Below, one piece after another: positions 17,116 through 23,932 of a stretch of 30,266 nucleotides of DNA (position 1 is the first letter of the stretch; every line of letters begins with the position of its first letter). The stretch comes from Lentisphaerota bacterium (GTDB lineage Bacteria > Verrucomicrobiota > Kiritimatiellia > RFP12 > UBA3636). The stretch is from contig JALHHX010000024.1 of assembly GCA_022837245.1 (NCBI GenBank), positions 1 to 30,266 of the forward strand, given 5' to 3'. The notes under the pieces are model-generated. The model saw only the letters and a program-made list of their open reading frames with translations. It was not told the origin of the DNA and searched no databases. A program made the position numbers and the translations under genes.

Positions 17116-17136
17116 CCCAGGTTCTGGGTTTGTTTT
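17116..17136 (+). terminator. Weak intrinsic terminator after the vWA-TPR gene
   Basis: CCCAG-GTT-CTGGG forms a 5-bp hairpin followed by TTTGTTTT. It sits 21 bases after the stop. Just upstream, GGGCGA-GCCA-TCGCCC (17103-17118) forms an overlapping alternative hairpin. Confidence 0.45.
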
Positions 17137-17208
17137 ACATCTTTCAGACTCAATCAAAGTACAACAAACCCTCACCCCTCGTGTGAATCAGCCAAGCGGC
17201 ATGGTCAG

Positions 17209-17262
17209 GATCTGTGATAATCTGAGCAATCTGCGGATATACACCACGTAGCAAAGACAAAG
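17209..17262 (+). repeat. Isolated copy of the AATCTGCGGATA / CCACGTAGCAAAG repeat
   Basis: This stretch has a degenerate ATCTGTGATAATCTGAG, then CAATCTGCGGATA, then CCACGTAGCAAAG. The same two modules in the same order, 4-5 bases apart, occur at about 21373-21403. It is a dispersed intergenic repeat between convergent genes, with no coding potential. Confidence 0.55.
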
Positions 17263-17272
17263 TCTGAAGCTG

Positions 17273-18526
17273 CTAAAGCACTGAAGAATGTTTAGCGGAG
17301 ATCAGCATCTTCTCTGCCTTCGAGAGCTTTTCAAGAAGTTCCTCTTTATTCAGTCTCCCTTTTTTTCCCGTTCCCGCGATTTCCGCTACAGCGGTGAAGT
17401 ATTCGCGGTATGCATCCGCAGCGGCCCGGAATTTGTCACCACGCCCGGCGGACGCCCTCATGATACGGTCAATCTTTGCCATTGCGCATCCCTTCACCCA
17501 TACCTCATCGGATCGGGCTGCGAGCAGCGCCGGTGAAGCGCCAGCCGCGACGCCGTTCGGCACCCCGTCCTCTCCCGGGAAAAGCAGCATGCCGCGCCAG
17601 GAGCGAACCACCATTTCCGGCCGCGTCACCCCGAGCGTCAGTACCGATTGGCGACGACCGAGCAGCCAGGCATCGAAATCCTTATCGGCTCCGAAGTCAT
17701 CGGTTATGCCTGATGAAGTTTCGGAAAAGAGCCGCGGAGTCCATTGCCGGCCATTAGCCAGTTCGCCGCAAAGCGTGTCGAGGCGGCCGCCTCGGTCGGG
17801 AAAATCAAGCCAATATGCGGCGAGCTGCGCCGAGATACGCCGATCAGCCGAGGCGTAGGGCGAAAACTCGCGCGCGAGCCGCCATAGAGGTTCAAGCTTC
17901 GCTTTGAACCAGCTGCCCACAACCTCCTCGGCATCGTCCTGCCTCCTGCCCTCCTCCAGGTAATGGGCGAGACCGTCCGTGAACCACCGCGCGGGTGGCT
18001 GTGCGGTGCCGTCGCCGCGCGAGGCCACCAGCACCTTCATGCCGATAAAGCCGTCACAGAGTTCGCATGCCAAATCGCGCGGATCGAGCTTCGCGGGGTT
18101 CGTCACCCAGATGCGGATGGTGGCCAGGCCGCGGTCACCTGCCGACGGTGCAGAGAAAGACTTCTGGATAACCGCCGGCGCCCCCTCCCCTCCGGCGTCC
18201 TCCGCATGGATGGAGACGCGGTAGCGGCCGCCGCTGAATGACGACCCAGTAAGCCGCTCCAGCCTGCCTCGCACGTCCTCCACAAACCGCAGGTATGCCA
18301 GTTTGTCCTGCGCATTGAGGTTCTCGCCCGAGACGCTTGCGCTCCCTTCCGCATTCTGCATGGGGCTCAACTTGCGCAGCTTCTCAGCAGCCTTCAACGC
18401 GGCGTCGGGCAGCTGTAGATCCGCAGGCTCCGCGCAAACCGAAAGGGAGCCAAAGGCTATCGCCAACGCCGTCAGGCAAAGCCGCCGGATTAACGCGGCC
18501 GATTTATGCAATTCATGGTATTTCAC
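17273..18526 (-). CDS. Secreted protein resembling a gluzincin (peptidase MA-like), metal ligands replaced
   Basis: The 417-residue protein has a signal peptide with basic residues to about 15, a hydrophobic core of about 16-30, and probable cleavage after SVCA. The middle holds ACELCDG (C154-E155-L-C157-D158) followed 23 residues later by WFTDGLAHYLEEG (181-193). In peptidase-MA-like gluzincins the matching parts are HExxH and W[FL]xEGLAxY. Here both histidines are Cys and Asp, and the third ligand Glu is D184. It may be an inactive or re-purposed homologue. The start GTG 18526 was chosen because the promoter at 18583-18611 excludes longer versions, and it yields a clean signal peptide; TTG 18511 is an alternative. 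It is divergent from pflB. Specific function unknown. Confidence 0.65.
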   Translation of the reverse strand: MKYHELHKSAALIRRLCLTALAIAFGSLSVCAEPADLQLPDAALKAAEKLRKLSPMQNAEGSASVSGENLNAQDKLAYLRFVEDVRGRLERLTGSSFSGGRYRVSIHAEDAGGEGAPAVIQKSFSAPSAGDRGLATIRIWVTNPAKLDPRDLACELCDGFIGMKVLVASRGDGTAQPPARWFTDGLAHYLEEGRRQDDAEEVVGSWFKAKLEPLWRLAREFSPYASADRRISAQLAAYWLDFPDRGGRLDTLCGELANGRQWTPRLFSETSSGITDDFGADKDFDAWLLGRRQSVLTLGVTRPEMVVRSWRGMLLFPGEDGVPNGVAAGASPALLAARSDEVWVKGCAMAKIDRIMRASAGRGDKFRAAADAYREYFTAVAEIAGTGKKGRLNKEELLEKLSKAEKMLISAKHSSVL

Positions 18527-18582
18527 TTCGTGTTCATCAAAGGGCGTGTGGCAGAGTCCCCACACCGCCAAAGACGCCCGCA

Positions 18583-18611
18583 ATAATATAACACCCCTTA
18601 ATTTTTCGCAA
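18583..18611 (-). promoter_or_regulatory. Promoter of the peptidase-like gene
   Basis: Reading leftwards, TTGCGA (18611-18606), a 17-bp spacer and TATTAT (18588-18583). The predicted start near 18576 leaves a leader of about 50 nt. Its -35 is only 8 bp from the -35 of the divergent pflB promoter. Confidence 0.6.
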
Positions 18612-18619
18612 TTGCGCAT

Positions 18620-18649
18620 TCGACACAGGGGAGCCTCCTGTGGTACACT
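18620..18649 (+). promoter_or_regulatory. Promoter for pflB
   Basis: TCGACA (18620-18625), an 18-bp spacer and TACACT (18644-18649), with TG at the extended -10 position. The spacer contains nested inverted repeats, described separately. The leader to the ATG is about 24 nt. Confidence 0.5.
18624..18642. promoter_or_regulatory. Nested palindrome in the pflB promoter spacer, candidate operator
   Basis: CACAGG (18624-18629) pairs with CCTGTG (18637-18642). Within it GGAG-C-CTCC (18630-18638) is a second perfect palindrome. It fills the space between -35 and -10, a classic place for a repressor. It does not match the FNR or ArcA consensus that I know for pfl genes. Confidence 0.45.
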
Positions 18650-18679
18650 AAGCGCAGAGTTAAGAGAGGGAGGTGCAAA

Positions 18680-20899
18680 ATGAAATTCAACAAAGGACCG
18701 TGGAAAAACGAAGTCAATGTACGGGACTTCATACAGCGTAACTATACGCCGTATGATGGCGACGAGTCCTTCCTTCGCCCTCCAACGGAACGCACCTCCA
18801 AACTGTGGGCGGAGGTAGTGGCGCTGATGGACGAGGAGCGCGCACGCGGCGGGGTGTACGATATCGACGACAAGACCATCTCCACTATCGTTTCGCACGC
18901 GCCTGGATACATAAACCGCGACCTCGAGCAGATCATGGGGCTGCAGACTGACGCCCCGCTCAAGCGCGCAATCATGCCAATGGGCGGAATACGACTCGTC
19001 AGAAGCGAACTCAAGGCCTACGGACGCGAGCTAGACCCCGAAATAGAGAACGTCTTTAAATACCGCAAGACCCACAACGACGGAGTTTTCGACGCCTACA
19101 CCGACGAGATGAAGCTCGCCCGCCATACGGGAATAATCACCGGACTGCCCGACGCCTATGGCCGCGGCCGCATAATAGGCGATTACCGCCGCATCCCCTT
19201 GTACGGCATCGCCGCCCTCATCGAACACAAAAAACGCGCTAAAGCAGAAATGGTGCGCGATATCATGGACTCCGGCCTCATCCGTAAAAGAGAGGAAACG
19301 GCAGAGCAGATCCGCGCCCTTGAGGAACTGGCGCAAATGGCCGCTTCGTACGGTTTCGACATCATGCGCCCGGCGGAAGACACTAAGGAAGCAATACAGT
19401 GGCTATACTTCGGATACCTCGCCGCCGTCAAAGAACAGAACGGCGCAGCGATGTCCATCGGCCGCATATCTACGTTCCTCGACTGCTACGCCGAAGCAGA
19501 TCTCGCAAGCGGCAAATACACAGAAGACGAAATCCAGGAGCTCGTGGACCACTTCGTTATGAAGCTGCGAATGGTAAGGTTCCTTCGCACGCCATCGTAT
19601 GACGAGCTTTTCTCCGGCGACCCGACCTGGGTCACCGAATCCATAGCCGGCATGGCCGCCGACGGACGCCACATGGTCACGAAGATGTCGTACCGTTTCC
19701 TCAACACCCTCTTCAACCTCGGACCCGCCCCGGAACCGAACCTGACGGTTCTTTGGAGCCCGCGCCTGCCCGATAATTTCAAGCGCTTCTGCACCAAGGT
19801 TTCAATAAGCACCTCGTCGATACAGTACGAGAACGACACGCTCATGCTTCCCAAGTTCGGAGACGACTACGGCATCGCGTGCTGCGTATCCGCAATGCGC
19901 ATCGGCAAGCAGATGCAGTTTTTCGGCGCGCGCGTCAACCTCGCGAAAGCACTCCTCTTCGCCATAAACGGCGGCATGGACGTCATGTACGACAACATAC
20001 AGGTCGGCCCGGAGCTGCGCATATTGAGCAATCGCGATGTGCTTGATTTCGACGAAGTGTCGATAAACTTCAACAAGGTCGTTGCATGGCTAGCCAAGCT
20101 CTACATGGACACGCTCAACATCATACACCACATGCACGACAAATATTGCTATGAGCGCGTGGAAATGGCACTTCATGACGACACGATCGTGCGCACCATG
20201 GCAGGCGGCATCGCCGGGCTGTCGGTGCTGGTGGACAGCCTCTCGGCGATAAAATATGCCAAGGTCAAGCCAATCCGCAACGAGGCCGGTCTCGCCGTGG
20301 ATTTCGAGACGGAGGGAGACTTCCCGAAATACGGCAACGACGACGACCGAGTGGACGAAATAGCTGTCGAGGTGGTCCGCAGTTTCTACCGCGAATTCGC
20401 CAAACACCACACGTACCGCAAATCGCGCCCCACCCTCTCGATTCTCACCATCACATCGAACGTCATGTACGGCAAAAAAACCACCTCCACGCCCGATGGA
20501 CGCAAATCAGGCGAGCCGTTCGCCCCCGGGGCCAACCCGATGCACGGACGGGATCTGAGCGGCGCTATAGCCTCGCTCAGGTCGGTCTCGAAGCTGCAAT
20601 ACGATTTTGCCGAGGACGGAATCTCCAACACCTTCTCGATCATACCGGAATCGTTGGGCAGGACGCTGGAGGAGAAAAGCGAGAACCTGATCTCATTGCT
20701 CGACGGGTATTTCACCGACAGCGGGCACCACCTCAACGTCAACGTCCTCCAGCGCGAAGTGCTGCTCGACGCCATGGACCACCCTGAGAAATACCCCCAG
20801 CTCACCATCCGCGTCTCTGGCTACGCCGTGAACTTCATAAAACTCACGCGCGAACAACAGCTCGATGTCGTGAACCGCACCTTCCATCAGCAGTTTTAG
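18680..20899 (+). CDS. pflB: Formate acetyltransferase (pyruvate formate-lyase), glycyl radical enzyme
   Basis: PFL converts pyruvate and CoA to acetyl-CoA and formate without oxygen, using a glycyl radical. The 739-residue protein has the active-site pair C401-C402 in GIACCVSAM. GKQMQFFGAR and AINGGMD follow, as in E. coli PFL. The C-terminal radical motif RVSGYAVNF has G714. The presence of CC and of GRKSGEPFAPGANP supports true PFL rather than a diol dehydratase or other glycyl radical enzyme. GGGAGGTG gives a strong ribosome binding site before ATG 18680. The activating radical-SAM enzyme PflA is not in this window, and no formate transporter adjoins. It implies anaerobic fermentation. 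Confidence 0.96.
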   Translation: MKFNKGPWKNEVNVRDFIQRNYTPYDGDESFLRPPTERTSKLWAEVVALMDEERARGGVYDIDDKTISTIVSHAPGYINRDLEQIMGLQTDAPLKRAIMPMGGIRLVRSELKAYGRELDPEIENVFKYRKTHNDGVFDAYTDEMKLARHTGIITGLPDAYGRGRIIGDYRRIPLYGIAALIEHKKRAKAEMVRDIMDSGLIRKREETAEQIRALEELAQMAASYGFDIMRPAEDTKEAIQWLYFGYLAAVKEQNGAAMSIGRISTFLDCYAEADLASGKYTEDEIQELVDHFVMKLRMVRFLRTPSYDELFSGDPTWVTESIAGMAADGRHMVTKMSYRFLNTLFNLGPAPEPNLTVLWSPRLPDNFKRFCTKVSISTSSIQYENDTLMLPKFGDDYGIACCVSAMRIGKQMQFFGARVNLAKALLFAINGGMDVMYDNIQVGPELRILSNRDVLDFDEVSINFNKVVAWLAKLYMDTLNIIHHMHDKYCYERVEMALHDDTIVRTMAGGIAGLSVLVDSLSAIKYAKVKPIRNEAGLAVDFETEGDFPKYGNDDDRVDEIAVEVVRSFYREFAKHHTYRKSRPTLSILTITSNVMYGKKTTSTPDGRKSGEPFAPGANPMHGRDLSGAIASLRSVSKLQYDFAEDGISNTFSIIPESLGRTLEEKSENLISLLDGYFTDSGHHLNVNVLQREVLLDAMDHPEKYPQLTIRVSGYAVNFIKLTREQQLDVVNRTFHQQF

Positions 20900-20906
20900 A
20901 ACATCC

Positions 20907-20929
20907 GTGCGGCCACAGAGTGACCGCAC
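20907..20929 (+). terminator. Hairpin just after the pflB stop, no U-tract
   Basis: GTGCGG (20907-20912) pairs with CCGCAC (20924-20929). The stem extends inward past one mismatch by CAC/GTG around a 3-base loop. It begins 8 bases after the stop. Without a following T-run it may protect the mRNA 3' end rather than terminate transcription. Confidence 0.4.
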
Positions 20930-20940
20930 TCAGGTGGGGC

Positions 20941-21415
20941 GGCTCCACGGCGTGTCGCCCTCCAGCTGCCGGGACCGCCTTGCACTGGAGGGCGGCAAAG
21001 GTCCTGGGTGCGCGAGGCATCCGCTCCGCCCCGCAGCAAGGGCCTCAGCAGGAAGCCCGCATTTGGCGCCTCCCTGCTTGCGCCGGCAGTGGCGCCGTGA
21101 GGCGCTGGCGGGAGCGCGCCATTCCCTGGCGGGCGCACCACAAACCAATGCGCGGCGTTGTTCATAGTGGCGCCGTGAGGCGCTGGCGGCGGCGCATGGA
21201 TACCCCCACGTATGCTAGAGCCTGGCAGTTGAGCCCTTAAAAAACCACGGTTGAGAAGCTTGGCGTTTCTGGCGAGCTTTGCGTGAAACCCCCGCGCAGC
21301 AAGAGCTTCGCGTCGTCGCGCCTTCGCGTGAGCCACCCACGTAGCAAAAGCAAAATCTGCGGTAATCTGCGAAAATCTGCGGATACCTCCCACGCAGCAA
21401 GGGTTCCCGCATGGA
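20941..21415 (+). repeat. Left intergenic repeat cluster
   Basis: This GC-rich non-coding stretch is a mosaic of repeat modules. A 24-base module at 20941-20964 recurs inverted at 22193-22216 with two mismatches. A 40-base module at 21003-21042 recurs inverted at 22341-22380 with 35 of 40 matches. A perfect 20-mer at 21301-21320 recurs inverted at 22288-22307. CCACGYAGCAAR units occur near 21291, 21335 and 21389, two of them preceded by CTTYGCGTGA. An AATCTGCG tract spans about 21353-21385. Reading frames across it have no recognisable product. Modules of the AATCTGCG and CTTTGCGTGA type are known as intergenic repeats in several phyla. Confidence 0.65.
21088..21189 (+). repeat. Direct repeat pair of 24 bases within the left cluster
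   Basis: The same 24 bases (beginning AGTGGCGCCGTGAGG) occur at 21088-21111 and 21166-21189, 78 bases apart. The unit contains its own GGCGCC and GGCGCTGGCGG elements. No gene lies between. Confidence 0.6.
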
Positions 21416-21583
21416 AACTTCCAGTTTTCTCATTTCTGATAACCGAAACGACTCCAATTGCAAAAATGGGGGAACCGGAAGACGTTAAAAAAAGTGAAAT
21501 CGAAAAACCTTTGCAACCTCTTGCAGGTCAACAAGATACTGGTCATTATAATGTATGGCGCCATTGCGTGCAGCATGATGTCT

Positions 21584-21599
21584 GCCCTTAAACAAGGGC
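21584..21599. promoter_or_regulatory. Inverted repeat beside the sigma-54 promoter
   Basis: GCCCTT-AAAC-AAGGGC is a perfect 6-bp inverted repeat. It ends one base before the sigma-54 element, so it could hinder or guide polymerase or activator. It may also be a chance hairpin. Confidence 0.35.
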
Positions 21600-21600
21600 T

Positions 21601-21616
21601 TGGCACGCATGTTGCT
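21601..21616 (+). promoter_or_regulatory. Sigma-54 (RpoN) -24/-12 promoter for the prepilin gene
   Basis: TGGCACG-CATG-TTGCT matches the sigma-54 consensus TGGCACG-N4-TTGCW completely. The invariant GG (21602-21603) and GC (21614-21615) are 10 bases apart, as required. The predicted start near 21627 gives a leader of about 49 nt to ATG 21676. Pilin genes under sigma-54 and an NtrC-like activator are well known in Pseudomonas, Geobacter and Myxococcus. No activator gene is in the window. Confidence 0.8.
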
Positions 21617-21675
21617 GAATACACAGTGACGCTCGATTGGGCGTCAATAACAAAACAATAACAAGGAAACTGAAA

Positions 21676-22068
21676 ATGAAAAAGTCACAAATGGGTTTCA
21701 CACTCGTTGAAATTATGATCGTGGTCGCGATTATCGCCATCCTGGCGGTCATCGCCATCCCGAACTTCCTGCAGAACCGCAAGGATTCGCAGAAGAGCGC
21801 CTGCATCAACAACATGAAGCAGCTCGCAGGGGCTGTTGAGCAAATCAAGATGAAGGGCTACACCGCCAAGTGGAATGACGATCCCGTGGATGACGATGCC
21901 AAAACCGCCGGTGTTGGCGCCTACGTCAAGGGCTTTCCTGACAAAGTCCTATGCCCCACAAAAAACCAAGCATACGCTTCGCCCGAAGAAGCTTCTCTCG
22001 AAGCTGGTAACGAGACTGAAGTGGTCGTCCTCTGCCCGGGCCCGGTGGATGGACACGTATACCCCTAA
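21676..22068 (+). CDS. Type IV prepilin, short, cysteine-containing
   Basis: The 130-residue protein begins MKKSQMG and then FTLVEIMIVVAIIAILAVIA, a classical class III signal with cleavage after G7, F+1 and E+5. A hydrophobic and amphipathic helix follows, with ACINNMKQLAGAVEQIK. The small soluble domain has CPTK and CPGP segments, and such cysteines may form a disulphide. This layout is common in PVC-group pilin or GspG-like proteins, so major pilin versus pseudopilin is undecided. AAGGAAA upstream is a good ribosome binding site. The gene is a single transcription unit with a sigma-54 promoter and a strong terminator, which favours a highly and conditionally expressed major subunit. The assembly machinery is elsewhere. 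Confidence 0.9.
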   Translation: MKKSQMGFTLVEIMIVVAIIAILAVIAIPNFLQNRKDSQKSACINNMKQLAGAVEQIKMKGYTAKWNDDPVDDDAKTAGVGAYVKGFPDKVLCPTKNQAYASPEEASLEAGNETEVVVLCPGPVDGHVYP

Positions 22069-22078
22069 TTCAACGGGT

Positions 22079-22100
22079 TTGATTGCTTAGCTGCAATCAA
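22079..22100 (+). terminator. Hairpin directly after the prepilin gene
   Basis: TTGATTGC-TTAGCT-GCAATCAA is a perfect 8-bp stem that starts 10 bases after the stop, without a T-run. It may stabilise the 3' end ahead of the real terminator at 22114. Confidence 0.5.
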
Positions 22101-22113
22101 TATTATCCAAAGG

Positions 22114-22152
22114 AGTGCGCATCCGGGAAACCGGTTGCGCACTTTTCTTTTA
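22114..22152 (+). terminator. Strong intrinsic terminator of the prepilin gene
   Basis: AGTGCGCA pairs with TGCGCACT, and after a T-T mismatch CCGG pairs with CCGG around a GAAA tetraloop. TTTCTTTT follows. A 12-bp stem with a stable tetraloop and a U-tract makes this the clearest terminator in the window. Confidence 0.9.
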
Positions 22153-22192
22153 TGTGTTTTTGTATCGTGGGCGCGTAGCACAACACGGGCAT

Positions 22193-22380
22193 TGGAGGGC
22201 GACGCGCCGCGGAGCCACAACGCCGCCGGAACCACTACCAAAAACCACACCATTGCACCAAGCCCTTGCTACGTGGGATCATTATCACGCGACGACGCGA
22301 AGCTCTTTGCCGCGTGCTTTTTGAGGGCTCGGCAGACCTGCTCTCGCTGCGGGGCGGAGCGGAAGCTCCGCGCACCCAGG
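22193..22380 (-). repeat. Right intergenic repeat cluster, inverted relative to the left
   Basis: It holds reverse-complement copies of three left-cluster modules: 22193-22216 (24 bases, two mismatches), 22263-22308 (perfect 20-mer plus a CCCACGTAGCAA unit, with a small deletion between) and 22341-22380 (40 bases, five mismatches). The module order is not a simple mirror of the left side. Reading frames across it have no recognisable product. Confidence 0.65.
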
Positions 22381-22430
22381 CGGTGTCCCCGCCCCGCCAC
22401 GCACGGTTGATGTAATCCCTAATTCCCCCC

Positions 22431-22459
22431 TCGCCTCCCGCAGGTCGATCTGCTACAAT
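22431..22459 (+). promoter_or_regulatory. Promoter predicting a leaderless mRNA
   Basis: TCGCCT (22431-22436), a 17-bp spacer and TACAAT (22454-22459) with TGC as an extended -10. The usual start site 7 bases downstream of the -10 coincides with the GTG at 22466, so the transcript would have essentially no leader. Confidence 0.5.
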
Positions 22460-22465
22460 GCGAGC

Positions 22466-23179
22466 GTGAAAAGAGCGCGAACAATCGAAATTTTTGAGAC
22501 GGTGCCTTGCCGCGAATGCGGACGCGCTGTAGAGGAGTTTTCCCACTGCCCATGGTGCGGAGCGTGGGTCTCTGCATCGCGACGTTTGGTTTGGAATGTG
22601 GTAACGTTGACAGCGGTATTTATACTGGCCGTCGCGGCATTTGGCATGCGTGGCCGATCGTCGCCCGCATTACTATATGCCGTTGCGGCCATCTCGGGAT
22701 TCGTCTTAGCATCCTCTGCCGGACGCTCGGGCCGGCGTGTCGCACTTGCCGTGGCACTCGCGGCGGTGGCGGTGTCGGGACTCTGCCACGCGGTGCCTGA
22801 AGAGGCTGTTTTCGTGGCGCGGCGCCTGCGGTTTCATCTCGGTTGGATTGTTCCATGCACGGCCCTTGTATTGGCGGCGGGTTCTATCCGGCTACCGCCA
22901 CTTCCCCCGGAGGGTCTCGGCTGGAAAATGCTCGCCGCATTGAAAACTCCACTCGCAGTTTTGCTCGCAGGAGCGGCGGCGGAGGTGGCATTGCTTGCGC
23001 CGGCAAACGCTTTGTCGATGATGGCGCTTGCTTTCTGGTGCTCGTTGACAATGCACGCCAACGGATGGACGGCGGCCTTGGTGGTGGTGGCGGCAGTACT
23101 GCCAGCAAAGGGTTTTGCGGAAGCTGGTTCGGTTGCGGGCGCGTTCGCTCTCGGGGCGATACTAGCTCCTAGCACCTAG
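22466..23179 (+). CDS. Zinc-ribbon multi-pass membrane protein, function unknown
   Basis: The 237-residue protein starts with a small zinc ribbon, CRECG (C15, C18) and CPWCG (C28, C31). About six to eight hydrophobic segments follow from residue 40 to the end, rich in Ala, Val and Leu with few charges. I do not recognise a family. The ribbon would face the cytoplasm. The GTG start is the only one that keeps the ribbon, and no Shine-Dalgarno precedes it, which fits the leaderless promoter. It has no operon partner. The last bases form a run of CTAG-containing heptamers (see findings). Confidence 0.7.
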   Translation: MKRARTIEIFETVPCRECGRAVEEFSHCPWCGAWVSASRRLVWNVVTLTAVFILAVAAFGMRGRSSPALLYAVAAISGFVLASSAGRSGRRVALAVALAAVAVSGLCHAVPEEAVFVARRLRFHLGWIVPCTALVLAAGSIRLPPLPPEGLGWKMLAALKTPLAVLLAGAAAEVALLAPANALSMMALAFWCSLTMHANGWTAALVVVAAVLPAKGFAEAGSVAGAFALGAILAPST

Positions 23180-23294
23180 AACCTAGGCGAGGGCGAAGCC
23201 CGATCCCAACTTGGATTTCCCCATTTTTTAAGTGTGTTTTTCATGATCGGCGCTATGGGCTTGCGTATGGGTAAAATCCAGAATCGCCCGCCCC

Positions 23295-23323
23295 TTGCCT
23301 TCCCTATTTGGAAATGGTAGAAT
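23295..23323 (+). promoter_or_regulatory. Promoter for ferritin
   Basis: TTGCCT (23295-23300), a 17-bp spacer and TAGAAT (23318-23323), with TGG as an extended -10. The leader is about 56 nt. No convincing Fur box was seen. Confidence 0.65.
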
Positions 23324-23385
23324 GACCGCTAAATTCCGGCCTGAAATGGGCACCGTGGATTCAACAATAAACAATGGAGAATGAT

Positions 23386-23877
23386 ATGATAAGCAAGAAG
23401 ATGGCCAAAGAGATCAACAAGCAGATCAACAGGGAGTTTTTCTCCGCGTTTTTATACCAGTCAATGGCGAACGACGCAATGGACAAAGGATTCCAGGGTG
23501 CGGCTAACTGGCTCAACGTCCAGTTCAAGGAAGAGCAGGAGCATGCGTTCAGGTTCGCCAAGTACCTCGAGGATCAGGGGGCGAAGGTCGTGTTCGAGGC
23601 GATAGAGGCGCCGAAGACGGAATGGGCGGACCTTGCCGAGATGTTCAAAGACGCGCTTGAGCACGAGAAGAAAGTCACTGCGTGGATCAACGGCATCTTC
23701 GAGCTGGCAGTCGCCGAAAAGGACTTCGCCACGCAAAGCATGTTGAAGTGGTTCGTGGATGAGCAGGTCGAGGAAGAGTCAAGCGTCTCGGACGTGCTTT
23801 GGATGCTCGAGATGAGCTCGGGCTCGAAGGGCGCGATGTACATGGCCGACAAGACTCTCGGCAAGCGCGAGGAATAG
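23386..23877 (+). CDS. ftnA: Bacterial non-haem ferritin
   Basis: Ferritin oxidises Fe(II) and stores it as a mineral inside a 24-subunit shell. The 163-residue protein keeps every ferroxidase residue at E. coli FtnA numbering: E17, E50, H53, E94, Q127 and E130. Start 23386 (MISKKM) has TGGAG 6-7 bases upstream and fits the family; the in-frame ATG at 23374 would add four residues and lose that spacing. It has its own promoter and is followed by murC-murB after 55 bases. With pflB it suggests a need to handle iron in an anaerobic or microaerobic life, though that is inference. Confidence 0.96.
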   Translation: MISKKMAKEINKQINREFFSAFLYQSMANDAMDKGFQGAANWLNVQFKEEQEHAFRFAKYLEDQGAKVVFEAIEAPKTEWADLAEMFKDALEHEKKVTAWINGIFELAVAEKDFATQSMLKWFVDEQVEEESSVSDVLWMLEMSSGSKGAMYMADKTLGKREE

Positions 23878-23879
23878 AG

Positions 23880-23894
23880 GAACCGCGGCGGTTC
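23880..23894. repeat. Perfect 15-base palindrome after ferritin
   Basis: GAACCGC-G-GCGGTTC lies two bases after the ferritin stop and upstream of murC-murB. It could be an operator for murC-murB or a short 3' hairpin; no T-run follows. Confidence 0.35.
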
Positions 23895-23932
23895 GACATC
23901 GGGACAAAGCGCAGGATACTAGGCGGATAACA

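Noticed and set aside
18527..18898. Longer N-terminus for the peptidase-like protein
   Set aside because: It would overlap the pflB gene and both promoters, and the predicted transcript start near 18576 lies inside it.
20896..21393. A 165-codon minus-strand frame and two plus-strand frames across the region after pflB
   Set aside because: They lie wholly on the repeat mosaic, have low-complexity composition, no recognisable domain and no ribosome binding site.
21547..21552. TATAAT as a sigma-70 promoter for the prepilin gene
   Set aside because: The nearest TTGCAG is 20 bp upstream, too far. The sigma-54 element nearer the gene is a complete match.
20941..22380. CRISPR array or attachment sites
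   Set aside because: Repeat units vary in length and spacing and are inverted, with no regular spacers. No integrase or cas gene is in the window.
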